Origin: Marinomonas mediterranea MMB-1
GTDB taxonomy: Bacteria > Pseudomonadota > Gammaproteobacteria > Pseudomonadales > Marinomonadaceae
DNA length: 64,000 bases
NCBI RefSeq assembly: GCF_000192865.1
Contig: NC_015276.1
Location: 992,001-1,056,000, forward strand
Direction: 5' to 3'
Position numbers and translations under genes: made by a program. Below are positions 50,490 through 58,652 of the stretch, piece by piece. The notes under the pieces are model-generated. The model ran no database searches and was not told the DNA's origin. It was given only the letters and a program-made list of their open reading frames with translations. How positions within the stretch are numbered: the first letter of the stretch is position 1; the number at the start of each line of letters is the position of its first letter.

Positions 50490-51515
50490 ATGCACAGACA
50501 ACAACATCGCGACTCTTTAGAGCTAAGCTATCATGATATTTCTGAGTGCCATATTACTTATAGCTCAGCACAGGAACTCTTAAGTAGGTTGAGCTCTCTT
50601 AATATCAATGAAGATATTGACTTTATAAATAGTGCCGAGTGGATTGGTAATCAACTAAGAAAAAGCCTTCCTGTTCAGGCAGTAAAGAGTATTGAAGATT
50701 TTGCACAAAATAATTCAGAAGCAGCGTTAATCATCAGGGGGTTGCCTCTTGGAGGACTGATTCCTCCTACACCATATGATGGTTTTACCGAAAACAAAAA
50801 TCTAGTATTAGCGAATGCCTTACATATTGGCATATACCATTTGGCTGGGTATTCTCCCATAGCCTATAAAAATGAGAATAATGGGAAACTTTTTAGACAT
50901 GTTGTACCTGCTAAACAAGGGAAAGGTCAAAAGTCATCCCATGGGTCAGATCTGACCTTCGGCTTCCATGTAGATAACCCAGATTTACCTCTGTCACCCG
51001 AACCAATTGTTGATAAATCAGCTTGCCCAGAGCTTTTGTCATTGATGGCAATACGGAGTGACTTAAAAGTTAAATCCTCCATTGTCATATTAGATAATGT
51101 TCTAGCGAATCTTAATCGAGCTGTTATTCAAACACTCTGTACAGATGAGTATATGGTTGAACGCCCAGCCTCTTTTGATATAGGTCAAAGTAGCCGCTTA
51201 CCAATACTCACATATGATGAAAACAACATCCCCTATTGCCGATACGATAAAGAAAATATTTCTCCACTAACGCCAAAAGCAGCTGCGGCGCTACTGATGT
51301 TAGAAGCAGAATTAGAAAAGCAGACTAACCAAATAACTACCGTATTTTGCCCTGGAGATATGCTGCTAATAAAGAATCAAAGAACGCTTCATCGAAGAGA
51401 AGCTTATCAAGCTAGAAATGATGGGTCTGATAGGTGGCTAATACGACTTTTTGGTGCGCAATCACTGGATCGTATCATCCCCGTTAATACATTTTCACAC
51501 ATTGGACAGGACTAA
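50490..51515 (+). CDS. Clavaminate-synthase-like Fe(II)/2-oxoglutarate oxygenase
   Basis: A 341-aa non-haem iron oxygenase. The facial triad is visible: FHVDNP with His160 and Asp162, and distal His301 in RTLHRREAY. An Arg about 18 residues later (DRWLIRLF) is placed to bind 2-oxoglutarate. It resembles the asparagine oxygenase/VioC group that hydroxylates free amino acids. I chose the ATG at 50490 (AAAGGA ten bases before) because the promoter occupies the earlier part of the open frame. In the operon it precedes a hydroxyacid dehydrogenase and an exporter, which suggests that it hydroxylates an amino acid or similar acid. Confidence 0.85.
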   Translation: MHRQQHRDSLELSYHDISECHITYSSAQELLSRLSSLNINEDIDFINSAEWIGNQLRKSLPVQAVKSIEDFAQNNSEAALIIRGLPLGGLIPPTPYDGFTENKNLVLANALHIGIYHLAGYSPIAYKNENNGKLFRHVVPAKQGKGQKSSHGSDLTFGFHVDNPDLPLSPEPIVDKSACPELLSLMAIRSDLKVKSSIVILDNVLANLNRAVIQTLCTDEYMVERPASFDIGQSSRLPILTYDENNIPYCRYDKENISPLTPKAAAALLMLEAELEKQTNQITTVFCPGDMLLIKNQRTLHRREAYQARNDGSDRWLIRLFGAQSLDRIIPVNTFSHIGQD

Positions 51516-51527
51516 AGAGAGGCCTAT

Positions 51528-52415
51528 ATGAACAAGCTTAAAATTACATTCATTGGTTTAGGTGTAATGGGTTACCCAATGGCAGGCCATTTGGCAAAAG
51601 CAGGACATTCAATCACTGTGTATAACCGCTCTAGTGCAAAAGCTAAAAAATGGGTAGATGAGTTTTCGGGAAACATGGAAACAACGCCTGCACAAGCGGC
51701 CAAAAATGCGGACATCGTTTGCGTTTGTGTGGGCAACGATGATGATGTGCGAAGCGTAATACATGGGGAAACTGGAGTATTATCAAGCATGAAGCAAGGT
51801 AGTATTTTAGTTGATCACACGACAACGTCAGCACTCTTGGCCGAAGAGCTCTACTCAAGTTGCAAAAATAATAACGTTCACTTTGTCGACGCACCTGTAT
51901 CTGGAGGTCAAGCGGGAGCCGAAAATGGTTTATTGACCATCATGTGTGGTGGCGATCAATCTCCTTTTGACAAAGCAAGTATTGCAATGAATTGCTACGC
52001 AAAGCAAATACAGCTTATGGGTGTTGCAGGGCAGGGACAACGCTGCAAGATGGTTAATCAAATTTGTATTGCTGGTGTACTGCAAGGTTTGAGTGAAGCT
52101 TTAATGCTTGCTGAAGCATCCCATCTTGATATTCCTCAAGTCGTGCAAACCTTGCAGCATGGTGCTGCGGGTTCATGGCAGATGGCCAATCGCTTAGAAA
52201 CTATGGCAAAAGACGAATTTGATTTCGGCTTTGCTATTGATTGGATGCGAAAAGACCTAGGTATTTGCCTTGACGAGGCAAAGAACCACAAACTCAATTT
52301 GAAAATGACGAATGAGGTAGACCAATATTATGCAAACCTTCAAAAGCAGGGTTTGGGGCGCATGGATACCTCGGTTCTAGTCAAAGCGATTAATACCTGT
52401 AACAAAACACTTTAG
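51528..52415 (+). CDS. 3-hydroxyisobutyrate-dehydrogenase-family oxidoreductase
   Basis: A 295-aa beta-hydroxyacid dehydrogenase: ITFIGLGVMGYPMAGHLAKAG, VDAPVSGGQAGAENGLL, and the catalytic-Lys region GQRCKMVNQICIAG. GAGG lies just before the ATG. It follows the oxygenase by 12 bp, so it could oxidise the hydroxyl group that enzyme installs. It is a paralogue of the enzyme at 37871, about as diverged as separate subfamilies. Confidence 0.92.
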   Translation: MNKLKITFIGLGVMGYPMAGHLAKAGHSITVYNRSSAKAKKWVDEFSGNMETTPAQAAKNADIVCVCVGNDDDVRSVIHGETGVLSSMKQGSILVDHTTTSALLAEELYSSCKNNNVHFVDAPVSGGQAGAENGLLTIMCGGDQSPFDKASIAMNCYAKQIQLMGVAGQGQRCKMVNQICIAGVLQGLSEALMLAEASHLDIPQVVQTLQHGAAGSWQMANRLETMAKDEFDFGFAIDWMRKDLGICLDEAKNHKLNLKMTNEVDQYYANLQKQGLGRMDTSVLVKAINTCNKTL

Positions 52416-52426
52416 GGAATAACACG

Positions 52427-53206
52427 ATGGAATGGATAAATATTGATTTGTCATTATGGGTGATATTGGCATTAGTTGCATCTGCCTTTGCTGCGGGTTT
52501 CATTGACAGTGTTGCTGGAGGCGGCGGTTTAATCTTAGTGCCGTCTTTTATTCTAGCAGGACTACCACCACAAGTTGCCTTAGGGCAAGAAAAAATTGTG
52601 AGCACACTTGGTACCATTGCCGCAATCCGTAACTTTGTTAAAAACAAAAAAGTTATTTGGAAAGCGGTCATGGCTGGAATTCCAGCGGGGTTAGTTGGAG
52701 CCTACATCGGTGCAGAAATGATTCTTTACTTTGACCCTAATACCGTCGGTAAAATCATTTTAGCGTTAATGCCATTAGGTATTATTTTATCCTTCATACC
52801 TAAAAAACATGTGCATGAAGGAGAGCAGCATTTCTCTAGTTTCAAACTCTATATTGGTGTTCCTGCGACTGTCTTTGTCATTGGTTTTTACGATGGTTTT
52901 TTCGGACCTGGAACAGGTAGCTTCCTAATTTTAGCGTTACATTTTATTCTACGCTTTGATCTAGTTGCTGCGTCTGCAAACTCAAAACTGTTTAACTTTT
53001 CATCAAATATTGGCGCATTAGTTGCCTTTGTTTTGGCAGGGAAAATTTTGTATATATTGGCTATTCCGTTGGTGCTGGCCAACTTGGCGGGTAATCATCT
53101 GGGTAGCCATTCCACATTGAAATATGGTCCAAAGGTGGTTCGTCGAACTTTAAGTGTTTCTATGCTTCTACTAATGACGTCATTGGGGTTCAAATACGTC
53201 ATTTAA
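52427..53206 (+). CDS. TauE/SafE-family membrane transporter
   Basis: A 259-aa protein with about eight hydrophobic segments and the duplicated family motif: SAFAAGFIDSVAGGGGLILVPSF near the N-terminus in part, and IGFYDGFFGPGTGSFLIL in the second half. The family exports sulfite, sulfonates or organic anions. It starts 11 bp after the dehydrogenase stop and is the last gene of the operon; a strong terminator follows. Confidence 0.9.
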   Translation: MEWINIDLSLWVILALVASAFAAGFIDSVAGGGGLILVPSFILAGLPPQVALGQEKIVSTLGTIAAIRNFVKNKKVIWKAVMAGIPAGLVGAYIGAEMILYFDPNTVGKIILALMPLGIILSFIPKKHVHEGEQHFSSFKLYIGVPATVFVIGFYDGFFGPGTGSFLILALHFILRFDLVAASANSKLFNFSSNIGALVAFVLAGKILYILAIPLVLANLAGNHLGSHSTLKYGPKVVRRTLSVSMLLLMTSLGFKYVI

Positions 53207-53216
53207 CTCGGGCTAT

Positions 53217-53262
53217 ATTCAACACACCTTACCGGTCAAGTGTAAGGTGTGTTGAATTGTTT
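53217..53262 (+). terminator. Rho-independent terminator after the TauE gene
   Basis: A perfect 16-bp inverted repeat (53217-53232 with 53242-53257; AACACACCTTAC / GTAAGGTGTGTT core) has a 9-nt loop, with a loosely T-rich tail. Confidence 0.8.
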
Positions 53263-53340
53263 GTGTTATGAAGTTCGATAATAGCTCTTACGCGGATTTA
53301 GGTGTGCGACGTCAAAGAACCGTTCGGCATTTGATTTTCA

Positions 53341-53432
53341 GCTAGTTAAACTCGACTTGTAAATGATGTTGTCGGTTTGCGCTAACAACTAGACCTCTCC
53401 CTTACCAAGGGGAGGTTGGGCGGGGGTCTAAA
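53341..53432. repeat. GC-rich hairpin repeat, short copy
   Basis: The first 39 bp match the copy at 48621. A CTCCCTTACCAAGGGGAG-type hairpin and the closing GGGGGTCTAA follow. It is in the same orientation as the long copy and lacks its middle part. Confidence 0.75.
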
Positions 53433-53463
53433 CGAGCAAGTTAAGTTAGAAGCTAGAATGCCA

Positions 53464-54912
53464 TTAGCTAATGGCTCTTGCGGCGACGAGGTGCACTGCT
53501 TCGGAGAACCGTTCAGCAATCACGTCGATTTCGTCTTCATTGATAATCAATGGTGGTAGGAAGCGTACGGTTGATCCAAAGCGACCACCCAGTTCAAGTA
53601 TCAAACCGCGTTTTAGTGCTTCTTGTTGTATCGCTCTGGCTTGGTCGCCGTCGACTTGATGGTTACCTAATGAGTCTTTGTCGGAGAGGGGGTTCACAAT
53701 TTCGACGCCGAGCATTAAGCCACGCCCTCGAACATCGCCGACAATTGCGCTGCTGATGTTTTGTAGGTGGGCTTTCAGTCGAGCGCCTATTTTTCCAGCG
53801 TGGTGGTGAAGGTTTTCTTCCAATAGGTGGCGCATAACAACTTGACCGCTTGCAAGTGCGAGTTGGTTGCCTCGAAACGTGCCTGCGTGTGCGCCAGGTT
53901 GCCATTGGTCTAATTCACCTTGGTAGACGATAACCGCCATGGGTAAACCGCCGCCGATGGCTTTGGACAAGACGATAATATCGGGTTCGATATTGGCATG
54001 TTGAAATGCGAAGATCTCACCTGTTCGGCCCATTCCAGCTTGTACTTCGTCGATGATCAGTAAGATATCGTGTTTTTTGGTCAGGGCTCTTAGGCCTTTT
54101 AGCCATTCATTATCAGCGGGAATCGCGCCCGCTTCGCCTTGGACTGCTTCTAGTATGATGGCAGCGGGTTTTTGTACGCCAGACTCTGGATCCGTCAACA
54201 TGGTTTCTAGTTGGTTTAGGCTGGCTTTTACGCCATCCTTGCCTATGCCATAGGGGCATCGCGGTGCGTATGGGTAAGGCATAAATTGGACATCTGGCAC
54301 GGTAGTGCCGAGTGCTGATTTTGGGCCTAGATTTCCCATAATCGCTAATGTGCCTTGGGTCATGCCGTGATAAGCACCAGAAAAAGCGAGAATGGTGTTT
54401 CTGCCGGTGACCGTTTTTGCCAATTTAATGGCGGCTTCGACTGCGTCGGCTCCACATGGGCTACAAAACTGAACGCGTGCGTTTTGGCTCATGTTACTTG
54501 GTAGCAATTGAAATAGAGAGTCAATGAAGCGTTCTTTGACGGGGGTTGTAATGTCAAGAGTTTGTAATGGCATTCCGCTGTTGAGGGTTTTTGTGATGGC
54601 AGCGGTAATGTCTGGATGGTTGTGTCCAAGCGCTAGGGTGCCGGCGGCGGCTAGACCGTCTATGAAAATCTGGTTTTCTGAATCCTGTAAATAAACGCCG
54701 TTACTTTTTACCAGTGTTAATGGCAGTCGGCGAGGGTAGCTTCGTGCATTGGATTCACGTTTTTTTTGACGTTCTAAATAGTGACTACTGCTAAGAGTAC
54801 GCGACGGTTGATCTAGAAAATTAGAAAGACTAAGCGCGCTTTTTTTAGTGCTCGCTGTAACCTCAATAGGTCTTTTGTCTTCTGGCAATATATCACTGAT
54901 CGTATGGTTCAT
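53464..54912 (-). CDS. Diaminobutyrate--2-oxoglutarate aminotransferase
   Basis: A 482-aa class III aminotransferase of the siderophore type (PvdH/RhbA-like) more than the ectoine EctB type, judging from its long N-terminal extension. Landmarks are GLAAAGTLALGHNHPD, FSGAYHGMTQGTLA, IDEVQAGMGRTGEIFAFQ and the PLP lysine in VLSKAIGGGLPM. It makes 2,4-diaminobutyrate from aspartate semialdehyde and glutamate. It is co-transcribed with the MbtH gene 58 bp upstream and is divergent from the synthetase genes, so it supplies Dab for the peptide. CGGAG precedes the ATG. Confidence 0.93.
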   Translation of the reverse strand: MNHTISDILPEDKRPIEVTASTKKSALSLSNFLDQPSRTLSSSHYLERQKKRESNARSYPRRLPLTLVKSNGVYLQDSENQIFIDGLAAAGTLALGHNHPDITAAITKTLNSGMPLQTLDITTPVKERFIDSLFQLLPSNMSQNARVQFCSPCGADAVEAAIKLAKTVTGRNTILAFSGAYHGMTQGTLAIMGNLGPKSALGTTVPDVQFMPYPYAPRCPYGIGKDGVKASLNQLETMLTDPESGVQKPAAIILEAVQGEAGAIPADNEWLKGLRALTKKHDILLIIDEVQAGMGRTGEIFAFQHANIEPDIIVLSKAIGGGLPMAVIVYQGELDQWQPGAHAGTFRGNQLALASGQVVMRHLLEENLHHHAGKIGARLKAHLQNISSAIVGDVRGRGLMLGVEIVNPLSDKDSLGNHQVDGDQARAIQQEALKRGLILELGGRFGSTVRFLPPLIINEDEIDVIAERFSEAVHLVAARAIS

Positions 54913-54970
54913 GGTGTCTCCGGGCCCTTATTGCGATTGATTAGATCAATGTTAAGGCGCCATATTTTGA

Positions 54971-55177
54971 TTAACTGTGTGCCATAGCATCGCGAAGGCT
55001 TTTGGGGCGCATGTCGGTCCAAGCTTCCTGTACCCAGCTTAGGCACTCTTCTTTATTGCCTTTCTTTCCTGCTTCGCGCCAGCCGTTTGGAATCTCTTTG
55101 TACTCCGGCCAGATCGAGTATTGCTCTTCGTCGTTCATCACTACGTTGAATATTGTGTTTGGGTCATCAAGGCTCAT
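54971..55177 (-). CDS. MbtH-family protein, NRPS activator
   Basis: A 68-aa protein with the complete family signature: YSIWPEYKEIPNGW, and downstream ECLSWVQEAWTDMRPKSLRD. MbtH proteins bind adenylation domains and enable their folding or activity. I chose the ATG at 55177, with GGAG six bases upstream; a TTG four codons earlier is less likely. It should act on the synthetases encoded on the other side of the divergent promoter. Confidence 0.96.
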   Translation of the reverse strand: MSLDDPNTIFNVVMNDEEQYSIWPEYKEIPNGWREAGKKGNKEECLSWVQEAWTDMRPKSLRDAMAHS

Positions 55178-55296
55178 GTAGATCTCCAAATAGGCCAGTG
55201 AAATTGACGTCTGTTACAAATGGATAAATGTAAACAAATCGTAAATTTTGTCTAATTGATTTTAACTAATGGAGTGATTTATAAAATAAATATAAA

Positions 55297-55315
55297 TAAG
55301 AATCAATATCATTCT
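55297..55315. promoter_or_regulatory. Probable Fur box
   Basis: TAAGAATCAATATCATTCT lies in the divergent region between mbtH and the oxygenase gene. It contains the GAAT...ATTC dyad and matches about 10 of 13 positions of the central Fur consensus (AATGATAATCATT). Iron repression of both directions fits a siderophore locus. Confidence 0.65.
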
Positions 55316-55330
55316 AATTTGTGTAAAGGT

Positions 55331-55374
55331 TATGTATGATCCTTGACGCGATTATGTATGACCCCTGACGCGAT
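55331..55374 (+). repeat. Two tandem copies of a 22-bp unit in the siderophore promoter region
   Basis: Units at 55331-55352 and 55353-55374 match in 20 of 22 positions. Each contains a -35-like TTGACG or CTGACG. From the second unit, 17 bp lead to CATATT (55388-55393) as a possible -10 for the operon. Confidence 0.8.
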
Positions 55375-55448
55375 TGAGTTGTCGTTGCATATTTTGATTC
55401 AAATACATGCGATTCAACTGAAAGTGTCGAACTGCTAAGAGGTTTTTA

Positions 55449-56429
55449 ATGTCTGTTCAAGAAAACATCACTGAGTCCACGATATCCGTCCGTGACTTGG
55501 AAGGGCTAGGCCCACTACCGCTCGTGATTGAACCCCAAACCCCAATAGATTGGCGCCGCTGCTTTAGCGACATTAGAGCGGTAATTGACGCGCAGTTGGA
55601 GTCGGTTGGTGGCGTATTGTTAAGAGGGTTTAATGTTGAGCAGGAAAGCGATTTCCAGGACTTCGCAAAAGCGTTTGGACATGAGCTGCTTAGCTATGAC
55701 TATGCTTCTACTCCTCGAAGTAAGGTTGAGGGTAAGGTGTACACCTCCACTGAATACCCAGCCCATCAGGTTATTCCGCTTCACAATGAGCAGGCTTACA
55801 CGTTGAATTGGCCAATGCGTATCTGGTTTTGTTCTTTAAAGGTCGCCGAAGAAGGTGGTGAAACCCCGATTGCTGACAGTCGTCAAATTTACAATTTAAT
55901 TGAACCTGATGTTCGCAACCGGTTTGAACAGCGCAAGTTGATGTATGTTCGAAATTATGGCAACGGCCTTGATTTGCCTTGGCAGAAGGCGTTTAGCACA
56001 GACAGCAAAGCGGATGTAGAACGATTTTGCCAACAAAATGAAATTGAGTTTGAGTGGAAAGGCGACGGCGAGTTACGTACACGTCAGGTTTGTCAGGCGA
56101 CGGCCCGTCACCCGAGAACAGGGGAATCCGTTTGGTTTAATCAAGCGCATCTGTTCCATGTCTCTAACCTGCAAGCTCACGTCCGTGAAACACTGATTTC
56201 GATTGTGGGCGAAGACAATCTCCCGCGGAATGTGTATTACGGCGATGGCAGCGCTATTGATGAGAAAGACTTAGATCATGTTCGACGTGTTATGGACGAC
56301 TGTGAGGTGAGGTTCTTATGGCAAAAGGGCGACATCATGATGCTGGATAATATGTTGGTTGCTCATGCCCGCGGCACGTTTAAAGGTGACCGCAAGGTGG
56401 TCGTCGCAATGGCCGAGCCAAATCGTTAG
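55449..56429 (+). CDS. SyrP-like TauD-family Fe/2OG oxygenase, probable aspartate beta-hydroxylase
   Basis: A 326-aa non-haem iron oxygenase. The first metal motif is HNE (112-114, in PLHNEQAYTLNWP), so iron would be held by Glu instead of the usual Asp. The distal His is in LVAHARGTFKGDRK near the C-terminus. The subfamily includes SyrP and the stand-alone hydroxylases that act on aspartate bound to a synthetase. The aspartate-reading synthetase encoded 2.2 kb downstream fits beta-hydroxyaspartate formation. It is the first gene of the plus-strand siderophore operon, behind the probable Fur box. Confidence 0.87.
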   Translation: MSVQENITESTISVRDLEGLGPLPLVIEPQTPIDWRRCFSDIRAVIDAQLESVGGVLLRGFNVEQESDFQDFAKAFGHELLSYDYASTPRSKVEGKVYTSTEYPAHQVIPLHNEQAYTLNWPMRIWFCSLKVAEEGGETPIADSRQIYNLIEPDVRNRFEQRKLMYVRNYGNGLDLPWQKAFSTDSKADVERFCQQNEIEFEWKGDGELRTRQVCQATARHPRTGESVWFNQAHLFHVSNLQAHVRETLISIVGEDNLPRNVYYGDGSAIDEKDLDHVRRVMDDCEVRFLWQKGDIMMLDNMLVAHARGTFKGDRKVVVAMAEPNR

Positions 56430-56534
56430 TGGCTTTAGCTTAATTTCATTTAGTTAATCATCTGTTTACCCGTATTTAATGTTTAAAAATGTTTAAAGCG
56501 GTTGGGTGAGTCACGCGACCGCAGGAGATTTCCC

Positions 56535-58652
56535 ATGACTAGTCCTCTTTTGGATACCCCTCTCTATACCAGCTTAATTGATTTGCTGCGTCATCAAACT
56601 CAAATAAACGGTTCAAAAGTGTGTTTCTCGTTGTTGGCAAACGGAACCGAAGTGACCGAGTCCATTACCTATGCTGAGTTGGATGCTCGTGCTAGAGCCA
56701 TTGCGGTTGAGCTAAGGACGTTGGCGAAACCTTCCGATCGAGCCATGTTGCTGATGCCAAACGGGATTGATTATATCGTTGGTTTTTGGGGGTGTGTTTA
56801 TGCGGGAATCGTCGCGGTTACGGCTTACCCGCCTCAGCATAAACGCCGAGATTGGGGGCGTTTAAACAGCATTTTAGGCGATTGCGATGCTGCTCTTGTT
56901 CTAAGCAGTGTTGAGCATGAGGTGTCAGTGGCGAGTTGGCTATTGGAGTCGTCTCATCAGTGTAAGCAATTTGTCGTTGGGAAGGAGTTTGTTCCGCTGG
57001 CCGAGCAGTGGGAGATGCCTGATGTTCATAGTGAGACGTTGGCTTACTTGCAATACAGTTCGGGTTCTACTGGGTCACCAAAGGGGGTCATGCTTGGTCA
57101 TGGTAACTTAATTCATAATACAGCGCTTATTGCACAAGAGTTTTCTTTAGACGATTCATCAAACTGCGTGACGTGGTTGCCGATGTACCACGATATGGGC
57201 TTTGTTGGTGGCGTGTTGAGTCCCATGGGAGTTGGTGCGTCTGTTTGGCTTTTACCTCCTCCTGTTGTACTGCAGACGCCTTTTCTTTGGTTAAAAGCCA
57301 TTTCTGATTTTAAAGCGGTAACGAGCGGCGGCCCGAATTTTATCTATGAACATTGCGTGGCTCGTATCAGTGATGAACAAAAACAGGTCTTGGATTTAAG
57401 TGCGTGGCGCATTGCTGCAAACGGTGCAGAACCAATACATACTGAAACTCTGGAGCGATTTTATACGACGTTCGCTCAATGTAATCTTGCAAAAAGTACG
57501 CTTAAACCTTGCTATGGCATGGCCGAAACCTGTTTGTTTGTGACGGCTTCCGCGCACGAGGCACAATACAGAAGTGCTGCATTGGATAGCGTCGCGTTGC
57601 AGAAAGGCAGAATTGTAGCTTCGGGTTTAGGAAGGGGCAAAGAGGCTGTCGTTCATGCGCCTTCGTCTGGTCGGATTAATGATCAAATGTCGATTCGGAT
57701 AGTAGACCCTGAAACAAAAAGCGCGTTGGCGGACGATCAAGTTGGTGAAATTTGGGTGCGTGGCGAGAGTGTTGCTCAAGGCTACTGGAATAAGCCAGAA
57801 GCGACAGCGAATACCTTTGATAACGAATTAGAAGGTGAAGCGGGCTATTTGCGTACAGGCGACCTTGGTTTTGTGCTGGATGGTTGGCTCTATGTCAGTG
57901 GGCGAGCCAAAGAGGTGGTGATTGTCAATGGGCGCAACCTTTACCCACAAGACATTGAGGCAACGGTTCAGAGTGTCGATAAAGACATTGCGCCACATGG
58001 TGGAGCGGTATTTGAAACACCAGGCAATCAGGTTGTCTTAGTGCAAGAGTTGACTCGTCGTGGTATGCGTCGAGACGATTTAGATCAAATCATATTGTCG
58101 ATTCGTCAAGCGGTCGCAGAAGTGCACGAGATCAGCTTTGCCTCGATTGTTCTCATTAAGCCTGTTTCCTTGCCTAAGACAACGTCGGGTAAGATTCAGC
58201 GCCTGAAAACCCGAGCACTGTATTTAGATGGTGAGTTTGCTGTTGGGACGCCATCTGACTTAAGCATCAAGAGCAATGTTATTGCTTTGTGGCAGGCAAG
58301 TAGTATCTCAAAGAGTGCTGCAAACCATGCTGAACATCCTGCTCCAGCACCTCTGTTGCCCGAATGGGTTGCTGGTGACGACGCTGCGATTCGTGATTGG
58401 GTCCGTGCTTGGATTGCCATTCGTTTGGATGTTTCCGTCGATAAAATTGACCCTACTCAAAAGCTGGTAGCGACAGGACTGGATTCAGTCGATGCGATGA
58501 CGTTAACCCATGAGCTATCACAAATAGTGGATTCCGTTTTATCGCCAGATCTCATTTGGCAGTATCCGACGATTAATGAGCTTGTGGCGTTTTTAGCCGC
58601 GTTTAGGTCGGAAACGTTTGAAGAAGATCTCATGCTAGAGGGGGAAATCTAA
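56535..58652 (+). CDS. Fatty-acyl-AMP ligase with C-terminal acyl carrier domain
   Basis: A 705-aa two-domain protein. Residues 1 to about 585 are a FAAL-type adenylate-forming domain with YSSGSTGSPKG (174-184), VTWLPMYHDMGFVGGVL, and LRTGDLGFVLDGWLYVSGRAKE. The final ~85 residues are a carrier domain with the phosphopantetheine Ser651 in TGLDSVDAM. It activates a free fatty acid and loads it on its own carrier for N-acylation of the first amino acid. The ATG at 56535 has AGGAG seven bases upstream. Its stop overlaps the next start by one base (TAATG). Confidence 0.93.
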   Translation: MTSPLLDTPLYTSLIDLLRHQTQINGSKVCFSLLANGTEVTESITYAELDARARAIAVELRTLAKPSDRAMLLMPNGIDYIVGFWGCVYAGIVAVTAYPPQHKRRDWGRLNSILGDCDAALVLSSVEHEVSVASWLLESSHQCKQFVVGKEFVPLAEQWEMPDVHSETLAYLQYSSGSTGSPKGVMLGHGNLIHNTALIAQEFSLDDSSNCVTWLPMYHDMGFVGGVLSPMGVGASVWLLPPPVVLQTPFLWLKAISDFKAVTSGGPNFIYEHCVARISDEQKQVLDLSAWRIAANGAEPIHTETLERFYTTFAQCNLAKSTLKPCYGMAETCLFVTASAHEAQYRSAALDSVALQKGRIVASGLGRGKEAVVHAPSSGRINDQMSIRIVDPETKSALADDQVGEIWVRGESVAQGYWNKPEATANTFDNELEGEAGYLRTGDLGFVLDGWLYVSGRAKEVVIVNGRNLYPQDIEATVQSVDKDIAPHGGAVFETPGNQVVLVQELTRRGMRRDDLDQIILSIRQAVAEVHEISFASIVLIKPVSLPKTTSGKIQRLKTRALYLDGEFAVGTPSDLSIKSNVIALWQASSISKSAANHAEHPAPAPLLPEWVAGDDAAIRDWVRAWIAIRLDVSVDKIDPTQKLVATGLDSVDAMTLTHELSQIVDSVLSPDLIWQYPTINELVAFLAAFRSETFEEDLMLEGEI

